From NCBI RefSeq assembly GCF_003860405.1, contig NZ_CP034170.1:2480001-2544000 (forward strand): a stretch of DNA of 64,000 nucleotides, in the 5' to 3' direction. The DNA is from Nakamurella antarctica. Lineage in GTDB: Bacteria; Actinomycetota; Actinomycetes; Mycobacteriales; Nakamurellaceae. The notes under the pieces were generated by a model. The model was given only the letters and a program-made list of their open reading frames with translations. It was not told where the DNA came from and made no database searches. Shown one piece after another: positions 1-9,172 of this stretch (positions are counted from its first letter, which is position 1; each line of letters starts with the position of its first letter). A program made the position numbers and the translations under genes.

Positions 1-1022
1 GGCAGGAACGATGACTTCATCGCGTTGAGGGTAAACCATTGCATTTCCTCCCAGCCGTAACCGAAAGCCTGCGCCAGCGCGGTCATCTCGCTCGTCATCG
101 AAACGCCGGACATCAACCGATTGTCGGTGTTGACTGTTACCCGAAACTTCAGTTTTGTGAGCAGGCCGATCGGGTGCTCAGCGATCGAGGCCGCCGCTCC
201 GGTCTGGATATTTGAACTGGGACACATCTCCAACGGAATCCGTCGATCGCGAACGTAAGCAGCGAGTAGGCCCAAACTCACCGTGCCATCCGCTGCCACC
301 GAAATGTCGTCGATGATGCGCACGCCGTGGCCCAAACGCTCTGCGCCGCACCACGTCAGCGCCTCCCAGATGGAGGGCAGACCAAAGGCCTCGCCAGCAT
401 GGATCGTGAAATGCGCGTTCTCCTTGCGCAGATATTCGAAAGCGTCCAAATGACGAGAGGGCGGGAAACCCGCTTCGGCGCCGGCTATGTCGAATCCAGC
501 GACCCCCCGATCGCGATACTGCACCACCAACTCGGCGATCTCCCGAGAGCGGGCCGCATGGCGCATAGCCGTCAACAGGGCCCGGACCACGATGGGGTGC
601 CCGGCTTCCGAGGCGATGGCCGCGCCGATCGCAAAGCCTTCCAGCACGGCCTCCACGACTTCGGTCAGGTGCATACCCTTCTCGGTGTGCAGTTCCGGAG
701 CGAACCTGACCTCCGCGTACACCACACCGTCCGCAGCGTGGTCTTGGGCGCACTCAGAAGCCACTCTGATCAGCGAGGCGCGGTCCTGCATTACACCCAC
801 GGTGTGCGCGAACGTCTCGAGATAACGTACAAGCGACCCGGAATCTGCGGACTCGGTGAACCAGCGCGCTAGCTCTTGCGCGTCGGTGGCGGGTAGGGCC
901 GAATACCCGGTCTGCTGCGCCAGATCGATGATTGTCTGTGGTCGCAGACCGCCATCAAGATGATCGTGCAGCACCACCTTCGGTGCGAGGCGAATGTTGG
1001 CTGGAGTTACTGAAGCTGGCAT
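1..1022 (-). CDS. add: Adenosine deaminase (3' end cut by window edge)
   Basis: This gene deaminates adenosine and deoxyadenosine to inosine and deoxyinosine in the cytoplasm. The frame is open from an ATG at 1022 to the window edge, about 340 codons, so only the last few residues are missing. Visible family motifs in order are [10 protein letters not shown] (first zinc-binding HxH), HAGE (zinc ligand and catalytic Glu), [13 protein letters not shown] and VNTDNR (Asp zinc ligand region). It is the last gene of the minus-strand nucleoside operon, 75 bases after deoA. That places it after import and pyrimidine deamination/phosphorolysis, as expected for purine nucleoside salvage. Adenosine versus another purine substrate is inferred from family and context. 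Confidence 0.93.
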   Translation of the reverse strand, partial: MPASVTPANIRLAPKVVLHDHLDGGLRPQTIIDLAQQTGYSALPATDAQELARWFTESADSGSLVRYLETFAHTVGVMQDRASLIRVASECAQDHAADGVVYAEVRFAPELHTEKGMHLTEVVEAVLEGFAIGAAIASEAGHPIVVRALLTAMRHAARSREIAELVVQYRDRGVAGFDIAGAEAGFPPSRHLDAFEYLRKENAHFTIHAGEAFGLPSIWEALTWCGAERLGHGVRIIDDISVAADGTVSLGLLAAYVRDRRIPLEMCPSSNIQTGAAASIAEHPIGLLTKLKFRVTVNTDNRLMSGVSMTSEMTALAQAFGYGWEEMQWFTLNAMKSSFL

Positions 1023-1097
1023 GTTTTCACGCTACCGGACTTGCCTAGCCTGAGCCGAAGGCGGCGCGCAGGGGTGCAGCAGTGCTCACCAGCGGGG

Positions 1098-2381
1098 TCA
1101 ACCGCGAATGGTATCCAGCACCACTGGCGTGCGCGTAAACGCCGTTCCCGCTGGCGAGATGGTGACCGCATCGGCAAGCTCGGACAGCGCATCGGCGAAT
1201 CGCTCGGGGGTGTCTGTTCTCAGTTCAAAAATCGGCTGACCGACCGCCACCTCGACACCAGGCTTGACCAAGCACATAATCCCCGCCGCAGCCTGCACAC
1301 GCTCCTCTTTCCGCGCTCGACCTGCACCCAGTCGCCACGCGCTTACCCCCACCGCGAGGGCGTCCATACGCGTTACAAGCCCGGCACTCTCGGCACACAC
1401 CAGATGTGTTTCGCGCGGAGCCGGAAAGACGAAGTCTGGGTCTGCACCTTGGCCACTAATCATCTGTCGCCAGCTGTCCATTGCCGCGCCAGAAGCCAAA
1501 ACCTCGGCAGGGTCGGTGTCAATGCCCGCGAGGGACAGCATCTCTCGCGCTAGCGACAGCGTGAGCTCCACTACGTCCGGCGGGCCACCGCCAGCGAGCA
1601 CCTCCACAGCCTCCGTGACCTCGATAGCATTACCCACCGCGCAGCCCAACGGAGTCGACATATCCGTCAGCAAGGCGGTGGTCCGAACCCCATGCGCTGA
1701 GCCAAGTGTGACCATCGTCTTCGCCAACTCCGTGGCTTGGTCGCGCCTTTTCATAAAAGCTCCTGCGCCAACCTTGACGTCGAGGACCAACGCATCGGTA
1801 CCCTCGGCAATTTTCTTGCTCATAATGGAGGCCGCGATCATCGGGATTGATTCGACGGTTGAGGTGACATCCCGTAGGGCGTAGAGCTTCTTGTCTGCCG
1901 GAGCGAGATCGGCTGATGCGGCACAGATTACGGCGCCCACGCGAGAAAGCTGATTAATGAACTCCGCGGGAGTGAGCATCGGATTCCAGCCGCGAATAGA
2001 CTCGAGTTTGTCGAGCGTTCCGCCGGTATGACCCAAACCGCGCCCCGATAACTGCGGCACGGCGGCCCCACAAGCGGCAACCAAAGCAGCCAACGGCAGC
2101 GAGATCTTGTCGCCCACGCCACCTGTCGAGTGCTTATCCACCGTTGGGCGGCCGACTCCGGAAAGGTCAAGTCGAACTCCGGAGTCGATCATCGCCGAGG
2201 TCCAACGCGAGATCTCTCTAGGCGTCATGCCGTTGAGATAGATCGCCATCAGCAGCGCGGACATCTGCTCCTCCGCAACAGCTCCCGCGGTGTAGTGCGC
2301 TACCACCCACTCGATCTGCGCGTCGCTGAGCTCCTTCCGGTCCCGCTTGGCACGGATGATGTCTACGGCGGCAAAACTCAT
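1098..2381 (-). CDS. deoA: Thymidine phosphorylase
   Basis: A 427-residue pyrimidine-nucleoside phosphorylase, the usual length. It splits thymidine or deoxyuridine with phosphate into free base and deoxyribose-1-phosphate. The phosphate-binding glycine-rich loop KHSTGGVGDKISLP lies near residue 80, preceded by the DLSGVGRP stretch, and GRGLGHTGGTLDKLES follows near residue 113; both are diagnostic. The start FAAVDIIRAKRD is the typical N-terminus of this family. It sits between cdd and add on the same strand. Deoxyuridine made by Cdd from deoxycytidine is a natural substrate, so the two enzymes act in series. Confidence 0.95.
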   Translation of the reverse strand: MSFAAVDIIRAKRDRKELSDAQIEWVVAHYTAGAVAEEQMSALLMAIYLNGMTPREISRWTSAMIDSGVRLDLSGVGRPTVDKHSTGGVGDKISLPLAALVAACGAAVPQLSGRGLGHTGGTLDKLESIRGWNPMLTPAEFINQLSRVGAVICAASADLAPADKKLYALRDVTSTVESIPMIAASIMSKKIAEGTDALVLDVKVGAGAFMKRRDQATELAKTMVTLGSAHGVRTTALLTDMSTPLGCAVGNAIEVTEAVEVLAGGGPPDVVELTLSLAREMLSLAGIDTDPAEVLASGAAMDSWRQMISGQGADPDFVFPAPRETHLVCAESAGLVTRMDALAVGVSAWRLGAGRARKEERVQAAAGIMCLVKPGVEVAVGQPIFELRTDTPERFADALSELADAVTISPAGTAFTRTPVVLDTIRG

Positions 2382-2425
2382 GGGTGTCCTCTCCCGTATT
2401 CAGCTAGCACTGCGAGGTGCACCTT

Positions 2426-2456
2426 CGGGCAGGATGCCCGCTCCCGCAGGCGGGTT
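2426..2456. other. Two small hairpins between cdd and deoA
   Basis: The 75-base gap between cdd and deoA holds CGGGCA-GGA-TGCCCG (2426-2440), directly followed by a second small CCCGC/GCGGG inverted repeat (2443-2454). On the operon (minus) strand neither is followed by a U-run. They look more like RNA-stability or spacing elements than a terminator. Function is not shown by sequence. Confidence 0.3.
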
Positions 2457-2855
2457 TTAGGTGGTGGGCAGGTGCTCCGGACCGAACGCATCCGGCAGGA
2501 CCCAGCTCATAGGCTTGATTCCCGAAGGAGTGTCGACCAATAGCTCTGGCCCGCCGAACTCATAAATTACTTGACGGCATCGCCCGCACGGCATCAGCAA
2601 CTCACCGGCGCCGCTGCGGCAGGCAACGGCCACCAGCTTGCCGCCGCCGGTCAACCTGAGCTGTCCCACCAGCGCGCACTCGGCGCACAGGCCCAATCCG
2701 TACGAGGCGTTCTCGACATTGCAGCCGGTGATGATGCGGCCGTCGTCGACGAGGGCAGCAACGCCCACTTGGAGGCCGGAGTAGGGGCAATAGGCCAGCA
2801 AGGCGGCCTGCACAGCACGCGCCCGCAAATCGTCCCAGTCATACCCAGTAGTCAT
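2457..2855 (-). CDS. cdd: Cytidine deaminase
   Basis: A 132-residue zinc-dependent (deoxy)cytidine deaminase of the small homotetrameric class. The active-site signatures are GCNVENASYGLGLCAECA (the C-A-E zinc/acid motif, near residues 44-61) and PCGRCRQVIYEF (the two other zinc cysteines, near residue 89). The frame stays open upstream, but the ATG at 2855 starts MTTGYDWDDLRARA, the normal N-terminus. It overlaps by one base the TAA stop of the upstream permease (TAATG), indicating translational coupling. Its place directly behind the transporter genes fits conversion of imported cytidine to uridine. Confidence 0.95.
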   Translation of the reverse strand: MTTGYDWDDLRARAVQAALLAYCPYSGLQVGVAALVDDGRIITGCNVENASYGLGLCAECALVGQLRLTGGGKLVAVACRSGAGELLMPCGRCRQVIYEFGGPELLVDTPSGIKPMSWVLPDAFGPEHLPTT

Positions 2856-4171
2856 TAGTGGTCCTCTCCAGATCGGTATGGCAGGCCGGCATGCGCCGGC
2901 GGCCGTAGACGTTGACTCGCCGCAGCCAGCACCAGCAGCGTCACCACGTACGGCGACATGGTGACGAGATCCGTAGGCAATTTTGTGACAGTCAAATTTG
3001 CTAGCAGGAATCCCGCGGCAACGATCAGCGTGGCAACAGCAACCAGCGGCCGTTTCCGGCGGAACTGCATGATCGCCAAGCCGAACAGGAGAGCGGTCAC
3101 AAAGAGAAAGAGTGCGGGGATGCTGTCGGCGGAGAGCAACTGCAGCGAGTCGGTGTAACCAAACAGTCCGGCGCCACCGAGAAGACCGACCGGGCGCCAG
3201 TTTCCAAAGATCATGATTGCCAAACCGATGTAGCCACGGTTTGCTGTCTGGCCCTCCTGGTAGGCCGAACTCGCCACCACAGCGAGGAACGCGCCACCGA
3301 GTCCTGCGAGCCCGCCACTGACGACCATCGCCTGGTACCGGAGGCGAATGACCTTGACGCCCAGGCTTTCTGCCGCCGAGGGAGCCTCCCCGGAAGACCG
3401 GAGTCGCAGCCCGAACTTGGTGCGCCACAACAGGTACGCGGTGATGGGGACCAACACAATCGCGACGATGGTAGCGAGCGACACTTCAAACATCAGCCCG
3501 CGCGCAATGCCTGCAATGTCGGAAAGCAAGAACCAATGCTTGTCTTCGAGCGAGCCCAATAAATCTGGGCTTTCCCATCCGAACGGCTTCCCGCCGGCGA
3601 GAACCGGCATGGAGAGAGTGTCGATCGCAGATGACCTGGGCGGCGACTTTGACACGCCCCCACCGGGGGCATCCTTGAAGGTGACCGCAGCTAAATACTG
3701 GGTGACACCCAACGCCAAAATATTCAGTGCCACACCGGAAATGACGTGGTCGACGTTGAACCGAATCGTCGCTAGGGCGTGGATCAAACCACCGATGATG
3801 CCTCCGACAATGCCGAAGGCAAGCCCCATCCACGGTCCGAACTTCCAGGCTCCGAAGCCGCCCGCGAAGGTACCGAGGATCATCATGCCCTCAATACCGA
3901 TGTTGACGATGCCTACGCGTTCGGCCCAGAGGCCCGCGAGTCCGGCGAGCAACAGCGGGACAGCCAATCGCAGCGTTGCCTCGACAGTGCTGGAGGAGGT
4001 TAAACCATTGGCGCCGGTGATCGCCCGGACGAGAGAGAGCAGCACCAGTAACGCAACGCCAATAATCACCAACCTCATCGGGCCCTTGCGGCCTAGTACG
4101 TCAAGGATCTTGTACCTCGAGCCCGCAGGCGTACCTGGCGTCCTAGGCGCCAGGGGTGTCGTGGTGCTCAT
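2855..4171 (-). CDS. Nucleoside ABC transporter permease (NupQ/YufQ type)
   Basis: A 438-residue inner-membrane permease of the BPD_transp_2 family, which serves nucleoside importers with a BmpA-type binding protein. About ten hydrophobic segments follow a polar N-terminal tail rich in T and P. The stretch LAERVGIVNIGIEGMM-like (LWAERVGIVNIGIEGMMILG) is the typical signature of this permease half. It overlaps the preceding permease by four bases and the following cdd by one base, so membrane and enzyme genes are coupled. The C-terminal tail RLRPPAHAGLPYRSGEDH is polar and cytoplasmic by inference. Substrate range (purine versus pyrimidine nucleosides) cannot be read from sequence. Confidence 0.92.
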   Translation of the reverse strand: MSTTTPLAPRTPGTPAGSRYKILDVLGRKGPMRLVIIGVALLVLLSLVRAITGANGLTSSSTVEATLRLAVPLLLAGLAGLWAERVGIVNIGIEGMMILGTFAGGFGAWKFGPWMGLAFGIVGGIIGGLIHALATIRFNVDHVISGVALNILALGVTQYLAAVTFKDAPGGGVSKSPPRSSAIDTLSMPVLAGGKPFGWESPDLLGSLEDKHWFLLSDIAGIARGLMFEVSLATIVAIVLVPITAYLLWRTKFGLRLRSSGEAPSAAESLGVKVIRLRYQAMVVSGGLAGLGGAFLAVVASSAYQEGQTANRGYIGLAIMIFGNWRPVGLLGGAGLFGYTDSLQLLSADSIPALFLFVTALLFGLAIMQFRRKRPLVAVATLIVAAGFLLANLTVTKLPTDLVTMSPYVVTLLVLAAASQRLRPPAHAGLPYRSGEDH

Positions 4172-5277
4172 ACGAGCGCCTCCCCACGGTCCAGTGCCTT
4201 GGAAGTGCCTCGCTGGGTGCGTTTCTCATACCATCTCGAGACGGCCTCGTTCACGATCACGACGGTCAGCACCACGATTCCCTGAATGATGTCAACGATG
4301 GATTTGGGCACTTCCTGCAACTGCAAAATACCGGAGGAAGCCTGCAAGAAGCCGAATAGTAGACCGGCAAGCACGATGCCGCCGGGGTGGTTGCGGCCCA
4401 GCAACGCGACCGCGATGCCGACAAACCCCAGACCGGTGCCCAGACCCGGGCGGTAGGAGTGTTCGTCCACCATTAGCGACTGCATTCCCACCAAACCGGC
4501 CAACGCACCGGAGAACAACATGGCGCGGACAACCATCTTCTTCGAGTCGATGCCAGCGGTGCGAGCGGCCACTGGGTTCAGACCCGAGGAGCGCAGTTGG
4601 AAACCAAACGTGGAGCGGAACACGACGAGCCACACCACGAACGCCACCACCAAAGCAAACACGAAATACCAGGACAACTTTCCGGCAGAACCGGAGAAGA
4701 CGTTACCGAGCCAGGCAGATTCGGGCAGGACCGCGGTGCGGACATCCAGGGAAGGTCGCCCGGACGAATCCAACTTGGTTGATTTGAAAAAGCTCTGGAA
4801 CAGCCATCCCGTCAAACCCAGGGCAATGGCGTTCAACATGATGGTCGCAATCACCTCGTTAACGCCCCGCCACACCTTCAGCAGCGCGGCAATTCCCGCG
4901 TATGCGGCGCCCGCAGCCATGGCCACTACAAAGATGAACGCCACGTGCAGCGGCCCCGGCAGCTTCACTGCGGCTCCGGCGACGGCAGCGAGCAGCAATG
5001 CCACCCGGAACTGGCCTTCGACACCGATGTTGAACAAGTTCATTTTGAATCCGACGGCGACAGCGCATGCCGACATGATCAGTGGGCCAGAGCGTTTCGC
5101 CGCGTCCAGCAGCTGCTGTGGTTCGGTGCCGTAAGAAAACATCTGCCGGTAGACCTCGAACGCGTTGTGTCCCGTGGTCCACAGCAAAACGCCACCCAGG
5201 ATGAAAGCCACCAGAACAGCTCCGATAGTTCCCACGCCGATGACGCCAAATCGTTGTAGCGCAGCCCGATCCATCAC
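4168..5277 (-). CDS. Nucleoside ABC transporter permease (NupP/YufP type)
   Basis: A 369-residue membrane permease, partner of the next gene in a heterodimeric nucleoside ABC importer. Hydrophobic segments start near residue 15 (GVIGVGTIGAVLVAFILGGV). The conserved family stretch NLFNIGVEGQFRVALLLAAV lies near residue 80 and mirrors the NIGIEG motif of its partner. It overlaps both neighbours by four bases (ATGA), typical for subunits made in fixed ratio. The loop WLFQSFFKSTKLDSSGRPSL is probably external, as in family members, but topology was not computed. Confidence 0.92.
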   Translation of the reverse strand: MMDRAALQRFGVIGVGTIGAVLVAFILGGVLLWTTGHNAFEVYRQMFSYGTEPQQLLDAAKRSGPLIMSACAVAVGFKMNLFNIGVEGQFRVALLLAAVAGAAVKLPGPLHVAFIFVVAMAAGAAYAGIAALLKVWRGVNEVIATIMLNAIALGLTGWLFQSFFKSTKLDSSGRPSLDVRTAVLPESAWLGNVFSGSAGKLSWYFVFALVVAFVVWLVVFRSTFGFQLRSSGLNPVAARTAGIDSKKMVVRAMLFSGALAGLVGMQSLMVDEHSYRPGLGTGLGFVGIAVALLGRNHPGGIVLAGLLFGFLQASSGILQLQEVPKSIVDIIQGIVVLTVVIVNEAVSRWYEKRTQRGTSKALDRGEALV

Positions 5278-6800
5278 GCCACCTCCTGCTCTGTTCCGGT
5301 CATGTACACACCGAGCATGTCGGGGGTGGCATCCGTGGGCGCCAACCTCGCTGTGATCCGGCCGTCGAACATCACGACCAAGGTGTCCGACAGGCCCAGG
5401 AGCTCGTCCAGATCGGCCGAAATCAACAGGATCCCCATTCCCGCGTCGCGCGCCTTTCGCAGTTCCTCCCAGATGGTCGCCTGCGCCCCAACATCCACTC
5501 CTCGGGTCGGATGGGCGGCAATCAAAATGGTGGGGTGCGATTCGAGTTCGCGTCCGACGATGAGCTTTTGCTGGTTACCCCCCGAAAGGGCATATGCCGG
5601 AACGGTTTCGCTGGGTGTTCGCACGCCAAAGGTGGAGATTATCCGCCGGGTATCGGCGCGGACAGCTGCCGCCGCTAGAAAGGGCCCCTTCCGGAACTGT
5701 GGCTCAATTTCCCTTCCCAGCAGGGCGTTCTCCCACAGCGGCGCCCCGAGCATAAGGCCCTCTCGCTGACGGTCGAAGGGGACGTAGCCGATACCTGAGC
5801 CACGACTTTCCTGGGCTGACAACGTTGTCAGGTCCTTCCCGTCCAGCTCGACTTTGCCCTCGGCGACGGGGCGCAGGCCCATAATCGCCTCGCACAACTC
5901 GAATTGACCATTCCCTTCGACACCGGCAATGCCAACAATCTCACCGGCGCGCACCCGCAGGGAAACACTTTCCACCAACGGTTTTGCCTCAATTCCTGCA
6001 ACGGTGACGTCGTCTACGTTGAGCAGGACTTTGTCGCCTATCTTGGTGACCCGGGCAGGTGGCACAGGGAGCTCGGACCCAACCATCATTTCGCCGAGCT
6101 GCTTTTTATTCACCTCGGCCGGCTTGACCGTGCCCACCGTTGTACCGGCTCGAATCACCGTGATGTCGTCCGCGACGGCAAGCACCTCGTCGAGTTTGTG
6201 GGAGATGAAGATGACGGTGGCGCCACCCTTCACCAGTTCGCGCAAGTTGACGAACAGCTCGGCAACCTCTTGCGGAACGAGAACGGCAGTGGGCTCGTCC
6301 AAGATCAAGATCTTGGCGCCCCGGTACAACACCTTAATGATCTCGATGCGCTGACGCTCACCCACGCCCAGCTCAGAAACCTGCGCGTCTAGGTCAACGA
6401 GGGAGCCGGCCCGCTGCGCTGCCTCGCGAACCAGCGCGTGAGCGTTACCAAAATCAATGCGGCCGCCGCTGGTGGGCTCGGAGCCGAGGATGACGTTTTC
6501 AAGCACCGTCAAGTTGTCGGCGAGCATGAAGTGTTGGTGGACCATACCGATACCCGCGGCGATAGCGTCGCTGGGGCTCTTGAAGGTCATCAATTGGCCG
6601 TTGACCGCGATCGTCCCAGCATCCGGCTGATGCATCCCGTAGAGGGTCTTCATCAACGTGGATTTGCCGGCTCCGTTCTCCCCCACGATCGCATGGATCG
6701 TGCCCCGGCGTACTTTCAACGACACATCCCGATTGGCAATGACGCCGGGGAATCTCTTTTCGATTCCCTCCAGCTCGACTGCCAGATCACTCTCGCTCAC
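5274..6800 (-). CDS. Nucleoside ABC transporter, two-domain ATP-binding protein
   Basis: A 508-residue cytoplasmic ATPase carrying two nucleotide-binding domains in one chain, the form used with sugar and nucleoside BPD_transp_2 permeases. Domain 1 has Walker A GENGAGKST near residue 38 and Walker B ILILDEPTAVL near residue 163. Its signature loop is LGVGERQRIEI, with V-G-E rather than S-G-G, which is usual for this subgroup. Domain 2 has no classical Walker A (GVEGNGQFEL) but an intact signature YALSGGNQQKLIVGREL. One degenerate ATP site is expected. It is first of the transporter genes after bmpA and overlaps the first permease by four bases. Confidence 0.93.
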   Translation of the reverse strand: MSESDLAVELEGIEKRFPGVIANRDVSLKVRRGTIHAIVGENGAGKSTLMKTLYGMHQPDAGTIAVNGQLMTFKSPSDAIAAGIGMVHQHFMLADNLTVLENVILGSEPTSGGRIDFGNAHALVREAAQRAGSLVDLDAQVSELGVGERQRIEIIKVLYRGAKILILDEPTAVLVPQEVAELFVNLRELVKGGATVIFISHKLDEVLAVADDITVIRAGTTVGTVKPAEVNKKQLGEMMVGSELPVPPARVTKIGDKVLLNVDDVTVAGIEAKPLVESVSLRVRAGEIVGIAGVEGNGQFELCEAIMGLRPVAEGKVELDGKDLTTLSAQESRGSGIGYVPFDRQREGLMLGAPLWENALLGREIEPQFRKGPFLAAAAVRADTRRIISTFGVRTPSETVPAYALSGGNQQKLIVGRELESHPTILIAAHPTRGVDVGAQATIWEELRKARDAGMGILLISADLDELLGLSDTLVVMFDGRITARLAPTDATPDMLGVYMTGTEQEVA

Positions 6801-6979
6801 TCAGGCCACCTTCATCTCGCGCTGGGGCATTTTGTACTTCATCACTTCGCACTGCGTCACTACTCGCTGCTTCGGACGTCACCACACTGCGTCGGTGACC
6901 GAACACTTCCTGTGTGAAGCGTTCCTTCGCAAACTTAGGGCCAAAACCCGGCGCAACCTAGGACCCGGACCATAAAACA

Positions 6980-7018
6980 AACAAGGGTCCCGGGGCGTGA
7001 TGCCCCGGGGCCCTTGTT
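6980..7018 (-). terminator. Strong hairpin between bmpA and the ABC ATPase (leaky terminator or stabiliser)
   Basis: Arms 6980-6996 and 7002-7018 (17 bases each) pair with one G-T wobble around a 5-base loop. Read on the minus strand, the direction of bmpA transcription, the stem is followed by TGTTTTATG, a short U-run. The position, after the binding-protein gene and before the ATPase/permease genes, is where many ABC operons use partial termination or 3' stabilisation to make excess binding protein. Pairing is seen; the role is inferred. Confidence 0.7.
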
Positions 7019-7084
7019 CGCCGTGCCTTGGGAAATTCCGTGCGGTCAAGTCAGCGCTTGATCGCGGACGAGACCAAGACTCAA

Positions 7085-8230
7085 TTACTGGGTCGGGACC
7101 TTGATCTCGCCCGAGATGATCTTGGCCTTGAAGGCTTCCAGCTGGGGAACAATGTCGTCGATGTAACCACCCGAGGTGGCGTAGCCAACGCCGTCGACCT
7201 TGAGGTCGAAGGTCTGGATTCCACCGGACTTGTCGCCATCCTGAACAGCCTTGATGGTCTGGTAAACAGCCGAGTCAACACGCTTGAGCATGGAGGTCAA
7301 GATGACCTTCTGCTGTTCCGGTGTGGAGGTCAAGTACTGGTCGCTGTCAACGCCAATGGCCCACTTCTTGGCTTCGACAGCGGCCTCAACGGTGCCCGCA
7401 CCCGATCCACCAGCGGCGGAGTAGATGATGTCGGTACCTGCGGCGTACCAAGACTTAGCGATCTCCTTGGCCTTGTCTGGGGAGTTCCACGCGGCGTTGT
7501 CACCGTCGGCACCCAAGTACTTGCTGTCGATCTTGATGTCGGGGTTAACCGCCTTGGCGCCGGCGACGTAGCCAGCTTCGAACTGCTTGATCAGTGCGCC
7601 CTCCTGGCCACCGATAAAGCCGATCATTCCGGACTTCGACTTCAGCGCAGCTGCCGCGCCGACCAGGAACGAACCCTGTTCGGAAGCGAAGAGCAGGCTC
7701 TTGACGTTCGGCTCATCAACAACGCTGTCGACGATGGCGTAGGTCAGGTCGGGGTTGGCTGCGGCAGCGGCTTTGATGGTGTCGCCGAAGAGGAACCCCA
7801 CCGCGATGATCGGATCGTTCTTCTGCGAGCTCAACAGTGTGATGTTCGGGACGCGGTCGTCATCCGAGCTTGCCTCGAGCTCGTTGACCTTGACGCCGAG
7901 ATCGGCCTTGGCCTTGTCCGAGCCACGCCCAGCGGAGTCGTTGAAGGTACCGTCGCCGCGTCCGCCGGTGTCGAAGGCCAGGCCCACGGTGATGGGTGCA
8001 CCTGTGGGAGTGGCAGCTTCAGAGCTAGCGGCTTCTGAGGTCATTGCGGATGAGCTCATGGCTTCGGAGCTCATCGCTTCGGAGCTAGGTGCTGCGCTGG
8101 CTACAGCCGAGCTGGCAGCCGGTGCTGCAGACGATGAGGTGGAGGCCTTGGAATCTGACCCGCAAGCCGCCAAGGTAATGGCTGCTACGGCAATTCCGGC
8201 GATGAGCCGAAGGCTGCGTGCACGACGCAC
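7085..8230 (-). CDS. bmpA: BmpA-family nucleoside-binding lipoprotein
   Basis: A 381-residue extracellular substrate-binding lipoprotein of the Bmp/PnrA family. It has a basic N-terminus, a hydrophobic h-region and the lipobox LAAC, with the lipidated Cys at residue 23. Residues about 25-75 are an Ala/Ser/Met linker with repeated SSEAM units that should act as a flexible tether. The Bmp domain begins with ITVGLAFDTGGRGDGTFNDSA (nucleoside-pocket Asp/Phe region) and contains IIAVGFLFGDTIKAAA and DIIYSAAGGSGAGTVEA. It is the first gene of the minus-strand salvage operon and is separated from the ATPase gene by a large hairpin. Its promoter should lie in the gap shared with sdhC. Confidence 0.93.
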   Translation of the reverse strand: MRRARSLRLIAGIAVAAITLAACGSDSKASTSSSAAPAASSAVASAAPSSEAMSSEAMSSSAMTSEAASSEAATPTGAPITVGLAFDTGGRGDGTFNDSAGRGSDKAKADLGVKVNELEASSDDDRVPNITLLSSQKNDPIIAVGFLFGDTIKAAAAANPDLTYAIVDSVVDEPNVKSLLFASEQGSFLVGAAAALKSKSGMIGFIGGQEGALIKQFEAGYVAGAKAVNPDIKIDSKYLGADGDNAAWNSPDKAKEIAKSWYAAGTDIIYSAAGGSGAGTVEAAVEAKKWAIGVDSDQYLTSTPEQQKVILTSMLKRVDSAVYQTIKAVQDGDKSGGIQTFDLKVDGVGYATSGGYIDDIVPQLEAFKAKIISGEIKVPTQ

Positions 8231-8722
8231 AGTGTGTCCTCTTTCTGTGGGGTAACCCGTCGGCTGCTAAACAGCAATCTGTGGCGCTACGGATGTCGGC
8301 CACAAAACGTACGGGAACAATGAGCCGGGACATTACCCGCGCGAGGGCGCGCTGGGCAGCCCTGCGGGCGGTCCGTGACCGAATTGTTCTCATCTCCGGC
8401 CTTAGTCACCCATCAGGTGCAGCAGCTCACTGGTCGCCATCATTCGATTATCCGAACAGGTGACAACTGCCACACCGAATTCCGCATCTACTGCGCCTAG
8501 GGCGCCCGTAGGTTCTGCGCAACGGGGCTGTGTCCAAGCCTCACCGTCCCTGTTCACGCCCGCTCGTTGCCCCGGTAACCACAGCTAAGGGTCGCCTATG
8601 TCAAGAGCGTCACAGGGGAACTAGTTACACCCCCCGACTGACACGGGGTTAGCATCGAGTAAGTCCTTGGTGCCGTCCGGCGCCAAGTTTCCCGCCGCTG
8701 ACGTCGGAGGTCTTTTTCCAAC
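8231..8722. promoter_or_regulatory. Divergent intergenic region between bmpA and sdhC
   Basis: A 492-base gap with no convincing gene. It must hold the promoters for the nucleoside operon (minus) and the sdh operon (plus). I see no unambiguous -35/-10 pair. The only notable symmetric site is TTCGATTATCCGAA (8443-8456), whose TTCG/CGAA arms could be a small operator. The long distance before sdhC at 8723 suggests an untranslated leader. Confidence 0.4.
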
Positions 8723-9172
8723 ATGGCCAGCCCTACCGCCATACGTGGTTCCGATGCAGCCGCGCAGCACCCATTAGCCACTCCAGGAAAGCGCCGCGGC
8801 TCGTTGTACCGCGGCGGCGAAGGCATGTGGTCGTGGGTTGCCCACCGGATCACCGGCGTACTCACGTTCTTTTTCCTCTTCACCCACGTGCTGGACACCG
8901 CCCTCGTGCGCGTGTCGCCCGAGTCCTACAACAAGGTGATCGAGACCTACAAGAATCCGCTCGTCAACCTGATGGAAGTGGGTTTGGTCGGAGCTGTTCT
9001 CTTCCACGGTCTCAACGGCCTGCGCATCATGACAGTTGACTTCTGGTCCAAGGGACCTAAATACCAACGCTTGCTGCTCTGGGTAATTCTTGCGGTGTGG
9101 GTGCTCGTCATGATCCCCGGCGCTTACTTCATGCTGCAACGCACCTTCAGCGACATGTTCGGAGCATCCTGA
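8723..9172 (+). CDS. sdhC: Succinate dehydrogenase cytochrome b556 subunit
   Basis: A 149-residue membrane anchor of complex II. The family signature RGGEGMWSWVAHRITGVLTFFFL (near residue 30) includes the conserved S/H-R-I-TG of the quinone pocket. A second segment LVGAVLFHGLNGLRIM carries the His expected to bind heme b. Three hydrophobic helices are visible. The start ATG follows the TTTTTCCAAC stretch without a strong ribosome site. It is first of four tightly coupled genes (sdhCDAB); its TGA stop shares one base with the sdhD start (TGATG). Confidence 0.93.
   Translation: MASPTAIRGSDAAAQHPLATPGKRRGSLYRGGEGMWSWVAHRITGVLTFFFLFTHVLDTALVRVSPESYNKVIETYKNPLVNLMEVGLVGAVLFHGLNGLRIMTVDFWSKGPKYQRLLLWVILAVWVLVMIPGAYFMLQRTFSDMFGAS

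Noticed and set aside
7028-8038. 336-codon plus-strand frame opposite bmpA
   Set aside because: Antisense to a clear lipoprotein gene with signal, lipobox and Bmp domain.
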